64,000 bases of DNA from NCBI GenBank assembly GCA_023213315.1, contig JAKCPI010005698.1, positions 124,001-188,000 of the forward strand, written 5' to 3'. The position numbers were made by a program, and so were the translations under genes. The notes under the pieces are model-generated. The model searched no databases, had not been told where the DNA came from, and saw only the letters and a program-made list of their open reading frames with translations. This document shows, piece by piece, positions 44,301 to 54,539 of the stretch; within the stretch, counting starts at the first letter, position 1, and every line of letters begins with the position of its first letter. This DNA comes from Euborellia annulipes. Taxonomy: Eukaryota > Arthropoda > Insecta > Dermaptera > Anisolabididae.

Positions 44301-45078
44301 GTAAAGAAAAGAATCTTTGACATTTAGAGAATTAATTTTTAATGTAAAACTACTGAGTCCTTTAATGACTGCCTCTTAACTTCGCGATTAAATTCATCTC
44401 TGTCTACTTGTTAATAATTTATACAATTTAAAAAATTAATACTAATTGGTTTTTATTTGTCATTGACAGACAACTCCAGCCATGTGCATGACCATGGCGA
44501 GAGCTGATACATATATATATTCATCCCAAGATATTTTCTTATACAAAGCATGCAAATAAAATTATATATTCAAATAATACGCTTGCTTATCTGTTTAAGA
44601 TATTTATTATATAAATTAACACTTATACTTATTTTGACCCTCATATATATTTATCTGCTAGTTAATTTAAATAAATAACCGAGCGTATTATTTGTATATT
44701 TAATTTCATGTTTTGAGAGCCTACGGTTTAAAGTTTACATTTTATTAAACACATTCTTTTATAGAACTATGTAATTATATATCGCTCATTTGCTGCAAGA
44801 GTGTCTTAACTCAAAATTTCCATTTTTTCAGGAGATAAAAAAAAAAATTGTAACATTTATAAAGAAATTCGAATTAAAAATGCTTTATTTTCGAAAATAT
44901 CACTGGTTCCACAAAGCTTCTTTTTAACTGAAACATTACAGTTTGAAGTCAACAAAGAAGTTTTAAAAAAATTTGCGCGTTTCATTAAAAATTAGATATT
45001 TTGCTGCGAGTATGAAAAGTTCAGAATATCCCTTCGCCAGATAAAAGAGCTTTTTTTTTATTATCCTTACTGTGCCAA
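44301..45078. other. Stomatin intron; nothing assignable
   Basis: AT-rich. Contains an imperfect repeat of AATAATACGCTTGCTTATC-like and ACCGAGCGTATTATTTG sequence (44573-44697), which forms a weak inverted pair. Confidence 0.4.
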
Positions 45079-45284
45079 CAGGGGCGGTCCTGGAAATTTT
45101 TTTTTTTTTGTGGGGGGAGGAGGGCTGGAAATTTGAATGTTTAAAAAACGATTCAAAATAAATAAAATGTATTATATAAAAACAGTTCTTACTCATTTGA
45201 TTTCTTTAAGAACGCAAAATATCTAGTGTAAGTTAAGGTTCTCAGGGGGGAGGCTACAGCCCCCACTCCGTAGGACCGCAACTG
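45079..45284. mobile_element. hAT-type MITE
   Basis: Termini CAGGGGCGGTCCTGG and CGTAGGACCGCAACTG are flanked by a perfect 8-bp duplication TGTGCCAA (45071-45078 and 45285-45292). 206 bp, inside a stomatin intron. The frame at 44963-45196 is a by-product. Confidence 0.85.
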
Positions 45285-45289
45285 TGTGC

Positions 45290-46190
45290 CAATAACTCAA
45301 TAAGGGCGATTTTTGAATTATCACGATTTTGCATCAAATGAGTATATATATGAGAATATATGTTTTTCAGTTCTGTTGATGAATTTGCAACCCGAAATAC
45401 TGTATGTTTGCACCGTGTGGTCTGCACCCGTCAAAAAAATTCATATTTAAAACTTTTTAATAATAATAATAATAGAAATCTCCTCAAATCAAATAAAAAA
45501 AATCTACCAAAATTATCAATTTTTAAAATTTTGTAAAATATGCATTCACCTTATTTTTGGTAACTTATAATTGTTTATATAAGGAAGATCATTTTAAATC
45601 TGAGAGGAATTATTAAAAACTTAATGATAAATCGCCTAAATATTCTTAGATATGGTCTTTTGTGTGAATGATTCTGACATTGTTACATCATTAGAAAGAA
45701 TATTATTTATTATGAATAAGGGAGGACTGTGTTATTAATGACAGAGTTGAATTAGATCTTTAAATATATAAACAATTTTTTTATTTTATATGTAGCCTAT
45801 ATACTGTATTCTAAGATTGCTGACAAAACAGTTTTCTATTGTTTAATGTTACAGTTTGAAATTACTTGAGGTCTAGAGAAATACAAAAAAAAATTTATCT
45901 ACACTCTTTTGTTTTCTTTATTGATTTTGATGCCAATAAGGAAATGACCTAATTACTTCTCTTCCCTAAAAGGAAAATTAATTTTATTTATTGAAATCTA
46001 TATAGTCCATCTCCAAAGGGTGTCTTTATTAATCTATTCTGATATATTAACAAATGGTATGTTAAATTCCTTCTGTTTTGTCTAAGTGTAGATATGAAAC
46101 AATCCTAAAACTGTAGAAATTTGCCTAAAACTGCAAAAATCGTGGACCAGACAAGAAAATTTGGATAAAGACTTGGGCGAAGTATTCGTC
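45290..46190. other. Stomatin intron; nothing assignable
   Basis: AT-rich, no repeat family recognised. Confidence 0.4.
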
Positions 46191-46192
46191 GT

Positions 46193-46325
46193 GTGTGCAT
46201 ATGATTATTTCATTGTTTTTATAAGTAAATGGAAATCTTTCTACGTTGAAACCACCAGTTACCATTTTTCTTTAAAAACAATGAAATAATCATATGAGGA
46301 GGCGCTTTAGTATTGATCCTCACTG
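46193..46325. mobile_element. TA-inserting MITE, copy 8 (decayed)
   Basis: ATGATTATTTCATTGTTTTT, AACAATGAAATAATCATATG and a final GATCCTCACTG match the family, with the left terminus lost. The oldest-looking copy. Confidence 0.6.
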
Positions 46326-46329
46326 TACT

Positions 46330-47092
46330 TTAAGAAGTCCAAAGAATAAGTAATCTTATACAAAAAAATCAATTAATTAATTAATTTTTGCAATTTTAAA
46401 AGCTTCAATTCAAAAAAAAAAAAAAAAGGACTAAATTTATTTTGCTCTTTTTGGCATCTGTGTTAATATAAACCATAAAAATTGACCAAAAGAGAGAATT
46501 TTAATTAAATTTTTCTACCAAGGCCAAGTATATTTTATAATAAATATTCAAAACGGTCTAACTCTTAATACTTTTTAAATACTAGTTGGTAGAATTTTTA
46601 ATAAATTCTTTTTCAATGAATTGGACAATTTTCAGATATAATTCATCCTCAATCAATAATTTTGAATTTACAATAACATAGTATCAATTAAAATGAATCG
46701 AATTGAGGAAAATATAATTGTATGGTTTGCATTTTTAATAAATTAATTATTATTCCTTAAAAAGTTCAACTTTCAGGGAAAAAAAAGTAATTTTAAAATT
46801 AACCCTATATAATTAAAATTGGAAAGATTTCCTCTTGAAGGGGAGGGGAAGTTTTGAATTTTTTTAAAGGATTCTTGTTTGTCATTTAAGCATTATCCTT
46901 AGGGGGTTTACTAGTACTAGTAAAACCCTTAATTTAGAGTTGTTATTCTAATTGTAAATTAGAGGTCAACTGACCCAACTTATGATCCCGAGACCCGTAC
47001 AGGAAAAACAATTATATTTCAATAACAACCAAAAGAGCTTTGTTAGTTCATTTTATAATATATACATTATTAATTATAAAAATTTTTTCTAG
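46330..47092. other. Stomatin intron; nothing assignable
   Basis: AT-rich. A short hairpin with CTAGTACTAG around 46910 is the only local structure seen. Confidence 0.4.
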
Positions 47093-47165
47093 GTCGTCCA
47101 AGAATATGAACGCGCTGTAATCTTTCGATTGGGTCGTCTTCTTTCTGGAGGTGCAAAAGGCCCTG
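47093..47165 (+). CDS. Stomatin gene, PHB domain start
   Basis: Acceptor TTTTTTCTAG, donor CCTG|GTGAGT. It codes for VVQEYERAVIFRLGRLLSGG plus AKGP, the strongly conserved opening of the stomatin PHB domain (usual form V.EYERAVIFRLGR...GGA.GPG). Entry phase 0, exit phase 1. The intron to the next exon is only 73 bp. Confidence 0.95.
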
Positions 47166-47238
47166 GTGAGTAATAATTATAATATTAATTATTTCATTAT
47201 AATCATTTTTTTGCTCATATTTCATTTCTGATTTTCAG

Positions 47239-47321
47239 GTATATTTTTCATTCTTCCCTGTATTGACGCTTATGCGAGGGTCGATTTACGAACACGAACT
47301 TATGATGTCCCACCTCAAGAG
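47239..47321 (+). CDS. Stomatin gene, PHB domain exon 2
   Basis: Acceptor TTTCTGATTTTCAG; the first two bases complete the Gly of GPG. It then codes for IFFILPCIDAYARVDLRTRT and YDVPPQE, matching the family's FF.LPC.D....VDLRT....VPPQE. Donor GAG|GTAATG. The conserved PPQEV continues into the next exon. Confidence 0.95.
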
Positions 47322-47530
47322 GTAATGAAATCCAGAGACTACTAACAAATATGCACCTTTAAGGATAAACGCACACCTACTTGTAGTAAATATAAAAACA
47401 CACCTAATGCAAAGAATGTAGGCTGTTTACATGATTAATTTTCTATCTTATTAGAGGTACATTTATATTAAAAAGTGGTTGCTGTGATGAATCTGTTGAG
47501 AGGAAGACCAAAATGCAAATTCTCTGAAAG

Positions 47531-47703
47531 CTTTACAATTTCCCGGTGCCGTTTCGGTGCATTTATTTTTACTCCATTTTGATTTTATTGTCAACAATTG
47601 TATATTCTTAAACAATTACTACAAACTCTGTGCAGAGATAACAAAGGACTGAAGATGGAGCTTAAATAAATCCACCGAAACGTCACCGGGGAATTGTAAT
47701 GCA
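47531..47703. repeat. Palindrome with hammerhead-like core
   Basis: The plus core at 47649-47684 reads CTGAAGA, T, GGAG...CCACC (weak stem II), GAAACGTC, then ACCGGGGAATTGTAA. The left arm has the complement GTGCCGTTTCGGTG, so its core has GAAACGGC and a lost CTGAAGA box. Confidence 0.6.
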
Positions 47704-47959
47704 TTCAGAGCATTTTCATTTTGGCCGCCTCTGCCCTTCCTCTCAACACTTTATACAAAGATTAGCTTTTTATCTCTCTGTACCACTCTGGTAATGTTTC
47801 CTTATCAAATATAAATTCCTCTTAAAAAGAGGGTTCTCTACTCAAAAACTGAATTATTCAATCATCATCGTAAAATACTCTATACTTAAAAAAATATGGA
47901 AATTCGTTCATTAATTTAGGAGAATATTTGTCGCAGTCATACAGACAGGCGGTCAGAAT

Positions 47960-48400
47960 TTGTCTTTTATATATATATATTTCTGGAAGGTTTCCTCTAC
48001 CGGATGTATGCGAAGTTAAGTTTTCTCGGGTTAAGTCGCGTGTGATGTTGAGATTTGCTCAACGTTTCGGCTCTCCTTTTGGAGCCATTTTCAAGAGTAT
48101 GGGATTAGGGGGAATTGTTGAGGTAATTTGTTTACAGGGTCGCAGTCTTGCTGGTCCCCAGGTCATTTGGATGCCTCAGAGGCTTGGTTTGGTCTCTGAG
48201 AGCTCGAGAAAGGTTGTGTTTGTGTTCGGTTTAGGTTGACTACGGGGCCTCAATCTGCCTACTCCCCAAGTTGAGGTGTTATTGGTTTGGTTAGGGGCTT
48301 GGATATGTTCCTGAGATTTAGATTGGGTGTTTGTGTGTATGTGATCGTGTCTGTGTTTAATTTAGATTGACTTCAGGGCCAAGTTGAGGTATTTTCTGAA
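47960..48400 (-). repeat. Repeat with hammerhead-like core (minus)
   Basis: The minus core at 48061-48095 reads TTGAAAA, T, GGCTCC...GGAGAGCC, GAAACGTT. Stem II is long and GC-rich, but the CTGANGA box is damaged. The adjoining AGTTTTCTCGGGTTAAGTCG also occurs at 26946-26965. CGAAGTTAAG / GAAGATAAG is shared with 15424 and 26940, so one element family is scattered at three places. Confidence 0.55.
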
Positions 48401-49584
48401 TCCTTACCCTACTCGAAAACATTGTCAATTAGTTACCGTAACCAAGTACCTCTCACCCATGTTCCATTCAGGAAATTTCTCGACTTAATCAAACTATTAC
48501 TTTCTCTTATTTTTTTATTATTCTTGCTTCTGGTCTCTCTTCGCGAATATCTTCCAAAACAGAATCCTCAGAGAATTAAATATTTTTTTAAAATCCATCT
48601 CCCCTATACTCTCCATATATATTAGTAAAAAAGACCAATATAATTATTCCTCTTATAATACAAATTAATTAAACAAGCAATGGGGAATTTAACAAGCATT
48701 TTATGACCTTAATTGAAAATCATTAATCTAGTAAGCTTTATATTAAGAGAATTATTCAATTGATTGCTTTTGCTCTCATTAAAATACAACTTCACTACTA
48801 TTTAAATAACTTAAAATTTCTCCCATTAATTATTTGTTGGTGGTGATTTTCTATTTAAATAAATTATAGGTCTTTTTATGATTATAATATAAAAAGGGGT
48901 TGCGTGAAACAAGACTTGATTTTAATCTAGAGATAGCACAAGCAAGGCCAATAAAAGTTGTTACTGTTTGTTTAATAAAGATTGCGATTGTTTTTTAGGG
49001 TCGAACCTAGCGCCTTATAATATACTGACTATTTGCACTAGTACCAAGGAAGGGCAGGGAAGAAAAAAAACAAAAAATGTTAATAAAATAATTAATTTAA
49101 AAAAAAGACCAATTTGCACTCTTTGGATAGAGATAAATAAAATTTGTTGCGATCTAGAAGGGGATCTCTCCATCTCCCTTTAACTTTATCGTTTCCATCG
49201 ATTCTAAAAATAAAATAAAACTATTCAGGTCATATTTCAATTTTTCAAATGATTATAAAATTTTATTTAGTTGCCCTAAATAGAAAAAAGTGTAGTGGCC
49301 TCGCCCTCCTATTAATCCATATTGGATTGATATAAAAACAAAAATAATGAGAAAATTATATAATTGAGTAAAAAAAGTAAATTTGATTTGAGAAACAAAT
49401 TAAGCCCCTCGATGTAATTAATCTATAGGATAGGATTGTCAACCTGTAAATAAAACAAAAACTTTGATTAAGTAATTAGTACTATTTCCATCCTGCGCAC
49501 AAATAGCCCGAGAATAAAAATATATTAATAATAGCAAATCCATTTTATTCTCCCATATAATTTTTATATTTTCGACTCTGGGGT

Positions 49585-49764
49585 CATGGGCGTAACTAGA
49601 GAATTTGACTGGGGGGGGGGGTCATGTGACCAGCCATCCTCCGAGGGGCCTGGAAAGCCCCATATTTTCTCATTTTTTCTTGGGGCAGGGAGCTTTCTGG
49701 GGGGGGGGGGGGCACGAGCCTTCTGGGGGGAGGCCCTCCCGGCACCCCCCTAGTTACGCTCATG
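49585..49764. mobile_element. hAT-type MITE with G-rich body
   Basis: Termini CATGGGCGTAACTAG and CTAGTTACGCTCATG lie between TCTGGGGT and TCCGGGGT (8-bp duplication, one mismatch). Long G runs (49612-49621, 49699-49711) make up much of the interior. 180 bp; the open frames on both strands are by-products. Confidence 0.8.
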
Positions 49765-50699
49765 TCCGGGGTTATTTTTTTCATTTATATCCCAAATTTT
49801 TTCCTTCTTCAAACTAATAATTTTACTTCCATGCCAAATTTTATATCTAATTCTTGTTTTATGGGTGTTTACGAACCGCAGAGCATCTTAATGACGCCAC
49901 TTTGATGTTCAAAATGTTTAAATTCGACATCTGATGTCTGTTTGTCTGTGTAAATAAACTTTGATATACGATACCTCCTCTGAAATAATAATACTTTATC
50001 ACTTGGAATGATTCTTTTTCATTAATTGGGGAAAATGAAACTTTGTCTTGTGTTATTTCATTATTAGCAATATCAATCAATCAATATTGTTCTCTTTTTA
50101 TTAGAAATAAAATTACAAGATAATCAAATAAATTGATTCAGAATAAAAATCTCTCTATTTGTTGTTGGATATTTTCAATTAAATGGAATTTTTCCAATCC
50201 AAGTTTTTAAAATCATAATTATATTTTCTAATATTGAGTATTATTATAATTAAAGTGAATTTTTCTCATCTGTATAGACTTGGTTAAAGAAGTCTTTCGC
50301 CTTTAGAGAGAATGTTTTTAAACAAGCTCAAAGTCGATGTCTCTTCTAATATCCATTAATAACTTCCTTAAAGTTGACAGCAGCAAGTCTTAAGTTATAT
50401 TTAGTGAGAATTTTGACAAAGAAATCGATAGAGATTCGAAAAATAAAATATTTTTCTCATGTTTTTTCCAAATAAATTGTATGAGAATGTTTAGACATAA
50501 AAATCTATATATATCAAATAAATGCTGAGGTCTATTCTCAACTACTTTTGAGCTCACATCAACGAATATCGCATGTCCACCTGGGAACCAAAGACAAATG
50601 AAACCTCCCAGAGCAATATGATCTACTGAATTGCCTAATAATAAAATAAAGTAAAACTAAGGATTGTTGATTAATTACTTTTTTTTTTTAATTTTCTAG

Positions 50700-50959
50700 G
50701 TGTTGACAAAGGACTCGGTGACCGTCTCAGTTGATGCAGTTGTCTACTATCGGATATCAAACGCAACAATTTCAGTGGCAAACGTTGAGAATGCTCACCA
50801 CAGTACCCGTCTTCTCGCACAAACTACACTTCGAAATACATTGGGCACAAGGCCGCTCCACGAAATTCTTTCGGATAGAGATGCTATCAGTGCCAGTATG
50901 CAAGTTACGTTAGATGAAGCCACAGATGCTTGGGGTATCAAAGTTGAGAGGGTCGAGAT
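50700..50959 (+). CDS. Stomatin gene, core PHB exon
   Basis: The longest exon: 86 codons plus two bases, acceptor TTTTCTAG, donor AT|GTAAGT. It codes for VLTKDSVTVSVDAVVYYRIS, then NATISVANVENAHHSTRLLA, QTTLRNTLGTRPLHEILSDR and DAISASMQVTLDEATDAWGI. Motifs typical of stomatin are TKDSVTVSVDAVVYYR, TRLLAQTTLRN.LGT and LSDR..I...MQ..LD.AT..WGI. No internal stops. This region mediates oligomerisation and lipid/channel regulation in relatives. Confidence 0.97.
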
Positions 50960-51027
50960 GTAAGTTTTTTTTAACAAGATAAATGAAATTTTGTAGATTT
51001 TTCTACATAAACATGTATTATTTACAG

Positions 51028-51106
51028 AAAAGATGTGAGGCTACCGGTACAGTTACAACGAGCAATGGCAGCTGAAGCGGAAGCAGCTCGAGAAGCCAGA
51101 GCCAAG
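51028..51106 (+). CDS. Stomatin gene, EIKDVRLP exon
   Basis: Acceptor TTATTTACAG. The first base completes Ile of VERVEI, and the exon continues KDVRLPVQLQRAMAAEAEAA and REARAK to the donor AAG|GTAGGC, phase 0. KD..LP..LQRAMAAEAEA.REARAK is a stomatin signature and begins the C-terminal coiled region. The preceding intron is 68 bp. Confidence 0.97.
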
Positions 51107-51204
51107 GTAGGCGTTCAATGCTTCAAAAGTGAGAGAAGCCTCCGTTTGCAGTTTTTAAGATCTTTCTCTAGTCAATGAAATTGCGGATGCGAGATGTTGT
51201 GCTT

Positions 51205-51285
51205 ATTGAGCCGGCGCCCTAGGATAAGGGTAGTCCACCCGCCGCGAAAGCGTGAAGGTCCTGGTTCGACTCCAGGGGGTGCAAT
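51205..51285 (+). tRNA. tRNA-like segment (SINE head or pseudogene)
   Basis: GCGCCCT and AGGGGGTGC could pair as an acceptor stem. The T arm CCTGGTTCGACTCCAGG is a perfect five-pair stem with a standard loop (B box). An A-box-like AGGATAAGGGTAGTCC is present. The D stem is poor, and downstream sequence suggests a SINE. A working tRNA is possible but not demonstrated. Confidence 0.4.
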
Positions 51286-51420
51286 TTTGCCCAATCTTAA
51301 GCACAAACATTTTTCGCAAATTTGTTATCTCAAACGATATATTGACTGGCTAATGAACAGTCTATTTGAGCATTGATTGAAAAAATTCCATCCTTTTCAA
51401 ATAAGGCCTACCTAGTTAAC

Positions 51421-51596
51421 CATAGTTTATTTCAAGCAGTCAACATTTAAAATGCAAGTTTGAAACTAAGGTGCTATGGGAAACTAAATATATCTCGACA
51501 CAAAAAATCTGGTGTGACCAGCACGGTGCACAACTTTCTCTTACCGAAGGGTAAGAGAAAGTTGTGTGCTGTGCGCCAGTCACACCAGATTTTTAG
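51421..51596 (+). repeat. Dual-hairpin repeat, 3' end only
   Basis: TTTATTTCAAGCAGTCAACA, GCTATGGGAAAC, TATATCTCGACAC and the hairpin AATCTGGTGTGACCAGCACG...GTCACACCAGATT (51505-51596). Same order as at 62270-62432. Confidence 0.65.
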
Positions 51597-51686
51597 ATTA
51601 GATTTCATTTGAAAATGAGAGTAAAGTGTGTCAAAAGTGAACACTTTAGAGCTCAATCTACGACCTATACTTACAGTATATGGGAT

Positions 51687-51925
51687 CAAGGGCGGATACA
51701 AGGGGGGGGGGGGTAAAGGGGGTAATTACCCCCCCCCCCCCCCGCGAGATTCGAAAAAATACCTTTTTTTCGCAAAAAAATTGATTTTTAATGTAAGATT
51801 TTTAAAATTAATACTTAAAAATTTGATGTGTATTTATATTCTGGCAAACAATTACAGAATGTGCTTTTAAATTGCCGAAATTAAAAAAAAATAGTGTGCA
51901 GTGCGACGAGTCACACCAGATTACC
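51687..51925. mobile_element. Short hAT relative without the LINE (empty form)
   Basis: In the minus orientation it matches both halves of the hAT at 37941-39502: CAAGGGCGGATACAAGG, the G/C runs around GGTAATTACC, GCGAGATTCGAAAAAATACC, GCTTTTAAATTGCCGAAATT and GACGAGTCACACCAGATTA. It has no LINE at GGTAATTACC, so it records the pre-insertion structure. The outer right terminus is eroded. Confidence 0.75.
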
Positions 51926-52115
51926 TCTAGCCTCTAACTTACAAAAAAAAAGATTTTTTTATATTAATATTAATATGTAGGCCTATTAAAGGGAGATAAA
52001 CGTCACTATAATTATTTTTTATTTATTTGGAAAAAGAAGTGACTTTTCAATACGCTGGATTATCCGGTATGCCGGAATATCGAACTCCTAATTAGTAAGA
52101 TTTGAAATGCCCTCG

Positions 52116-52330
52116 GGGCATGGTGTAGAGGTTAGCGTGCTAACCTCATACCAAACGTCGCGGGTTCGGACCCCAGGCAGTCCGATGATTTTATTTAAGC
52201 CATTTGGATACCAGATGGCTTAAATAAGAATGCCTGGACCCCAATAATAGATAAAATAGATAAATTCATAAATAACGGTCATCGTCAAAGTCTTAAATGG
52301 CCTAAGTTGCCGAAAAGACTGTGTGAATGT
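52116..52330 (+). repeat. Family-A SINE, well preserved
   Basis: GGGGCATGGTGTAGAGGTTA (A box), GTCGCGGGTTCGGACCCCAG (B box), core TTTAAGCCATTTGGATACC, GGACCCCAATAATAGATA, GGTCATCGTCAAAGTCTTA and tail GGCCTAAGTTGCCGAAAAGA. An A-rich end follows at 52362-52378. Confidence 0.8.
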
Positions 52331-52377
52331 GAGTGTGAATGAGAAAAAAAGTGTGAATGTTTAAAAAAAAAAAAAAA

Positions 52378-52746
52378 AGGAAACGGTGAATAAAACCAGC
52401 ATATACTGGCCGTCTCTCACATCAATTTAATTCGCAGATATTTCGACCTGCATCACCCCTGGTCATCATCAGTACAAAAAAAAAAAATGTTTTTTTGGAG
52501 GGCCCGTGTCAATCAATATGTTAAAAGATATTTCCTTGAAAATTCCGAGAAGCAGGGGACGAGCGAACGTTTTTCTGAATTTTCAAGAAAATATATTTTA
52601 ACATATTGATTGACATAGGCCCTTCAAAAAATCTTTTTTTTTTTTTATACTGATGATGACCAGGCGTGATGCCGGTCGAAATATCTGCGAATTAAAATGA
52701 TTTGAGAGGCGTCCATTATATGCTGTTTTTATTTTCAGTTTCCTTC
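52378..52746. repeat. Palindrome with two CTGATGA / GAAATATC hammerhead-like cores
   Basis: The minus core at 52437-52472 and the plus core at 52650-52685 both read CTGATGA, T, GACC...GGTC, GAAATATC. They have the canonical CUGAUGA box, a perfect four-pair stem II and a self-complementary ATAT in place of ACGT. Arms run from GGAAAC...ATAAAACCAGCATATA to the complement. The best-matching pair to the hammerhead consensus. Confidence 0.8.
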
Positions 52747-52749
52747 TAT

Positions 52750-53285
52750 ATGTATATGATTCAGCAAAAAATTCAAATCGTAGTCTAAAAAATAGATTTA
52801 GATCATTGCGCCTATTCATTTTAGTTCTCAAATATCTCACTAGGTAGAGCTATTGTCGATTATACAAGGAATACAAAGAAACTCATTTGAGTTGATGTTC
52901 TTGTTTCATGAAAAAAAAATAAAAATTACACAAGTTTTTGAGAGATGAAATGCATCTTATTATAAATACAAGGTAAAATTAATTATCAATTAAGGTTGTT
53001 GAAAAATAGTTAAAGAAATAGAGTAGAATAGAAATGTTTATAAAGAAAGAAAATTCTTTCAGCAACAGGCAAAGAGTACATTTTAGTATCTTCCATCTTT
53101 TTTTTCATTCTCTTTTAATATAATGAAATTATAAAATTTTTATTTTACTTAATTTTATTCAATTATATGTTAGTCATAACTCTCCATTCCTCTTTAGTCT
53201 AAATCTGCATCTTTAAAATGCCCTAGATGGAAATGTCTTGTGAATTTGGCCCAAAATCTTTTAACAAGATGGGCGTTCAATTCAA
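52750..53285. other. Stomatin intron; nothing assignable
   Basis: AT-rich, no repeat family or exon recognised. Confidence 0.4.
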
Positions 53286-53286
53286 T

Positions 53287-53715
53287 TCAATTGAGATTGT
53301 CACAGATGTAACAACCTGAATTGTACCTGAAGAAGACCACAGAATAAGTGGCCAAACCGTTGTAATTTTAGAATGATTCACAGGAAGAGAGGATGTCAGC
53401 CAAAAGGAGCCTCTATCGAATAAAAATCTCAATTCAGAAGACGTTTCGGTTTTAATTAAATAAATTCATCATCAGTTCTTAAATGTTTATTGACAATCTC
53501 AAGGTTTACACCGGTGAGATGCACATTTGAGACTTGGCATTTATTTAATTAAAACCGAAACGTCTTCTGAATTGAGATTTTTATTCGATAGAGGCTCTTC
53601 TTTTGGCTGACATCCTCTCTTCCTGTGAATCATTCTAATCGTTGAACAGCCACTTCTCTTATCAACGTTGTAATTTTTACAAATAAAACACAGTTAAACC
53701 GAAAATCAAATTCTT
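53287..53715. repeat. Hammerhead-core repeat interrupted by a second one
   Basis: The outer copy has its core at 53327-53361 (CTGAAGA, GACCAC...GTGGCC, AAACCGTT) and continues at 53637 (ATCGTTGAAC...CAACGTTGTAATTTTTAC). An inner palindrome, 53371-53636, splits it. That has a minus core at 53440-53475 (CTGATGA...GAAACGTC) and only GAAACGTC left on the plus side (53557-53564). GAATGATTCACAGG and its complement bound the inner element. Confidence 0.65.
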
Positions 53716-53819
53716 TTACCAAAGTTGGGCGTATATGTTCTTCTTTAAGAGCTATCTTATCTTAAAATTTCATACGTCACATACAAGCATTTTAATTAGC
53801 AACAGATACTGTAAGATGA

Positions 53820-54166
53820 AGTTCAGTCTTAATAAAATAAAGATTTATTCTTCAGTGACTCTATTTCAGTTCGTTTCTAACCTTGCTTAGGAAAATACCT
53901 GTCTTGAAGATGACTAGTGAACAAGGCGAAATCGCTAAACATTGTCCCTAAATAATTATCTTAAAAAATCTTTGTTGCATTAAGGCATGGTTACTGGGTC
54001 AAGAAGGTTACTTTTAATTAGAAGGAAGGGACGAGATCCTTCAGTTTTCTTTTTTCAAAAAAGCTTTATATTCTGTTGACTTTTCGAGTACAACAACAGA
54101 ATATAAAGCTTTTTTATTTCACCTAGCTGTTCCGGGAAAGGCTCCTGTACCTTTCTTCTAATTAAA
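53820..54166. repeat. Decayed core repeat and a nested hairpin
   Basis: TTGAAGATGACTAG...GGCGAAATCGC (53903-53935) looks like a worn core. Further on, 54016-54166 is an inverted repeat (ATTAGAAGGAAGGGAC against its complement) with an inner AAAGCTTTATATTCTGTTG hairpin. Confidence 0.45.
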
Positions 54167-54355
54167 TATCTTCAGTCATTCAACTCAAGAAATCTAGTTA
54201 TTAATTAATTCATTGAAATCCGAATTACCTTAAAAACTATCCTCTGTCCTGGCAGCACTTATTTAAATAATCATTTTCTGTAGTATTTTGCTATCAAGCA
54301 ATTTGAATTCTTGTTTCAAAGGCAAGATTTATTTATTATTTGCTTATATTTTTAG

Positions 54356-54457
54356 GTTATTGCTGCTGAGGGTGAGCAGAAAGCATCTCGAGCTCTTAGA
54401 GAAGCGTCCGAAGTGATAGGAGATTCACCAGCTGCTCTTCAACTCCGATATTTGCAG
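54356..54457 (+). CDS. Stomatin gene, C-terminal helix exon
   Basis: Acceptor TATTTTTAG, donor CAG|GTAAAT, both phase 0. It codes for VIAAEGEQKASRALREASEV and IGDSPAALQLRYLQ, the conserved V.AAEGE..ASRAL.EAS..I..SPAALQLRYLQ of stomatins. This long amphipathic helix drives oligomer assembly in relatives. Confidence 0.97.
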
Positions 54458-54539
54458 GTAAATCAATCGATTCCATCTCTCCTTATTTTATAATTAACTC
54501 CATCCCCCTCTCCGCAGCCGAGAGATATTGACAACTGTC

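Larger units (their letters stand above)
47322..50699. other. Stomatin intron, 3.4 kb, with repeats
   Basis: Contains the hammerhead palindrome at 47531-47703, the repeat at 47960-48400 and the hAT MITE at 49585-49764. The remainder (48400-49580 and 49770-50690) is AT-rich with no assignable content. The frames at 47928, 48422, 48968 and 49859 are not supported as genes. Confidence 0.5.

Noticed and set aside
49605..49817. Gly/Pro-rich frames on both strands
   Set aside because: They are produced by G runs in a 180-bp hAT MITE with clear target duplications.
51205..51285. Functional tRNA gene
   Set aside because: The T arm is good but the D arm does not pair properly and downstream sequence looks like a SINE, so it is kept only as a tRNA-like segment.
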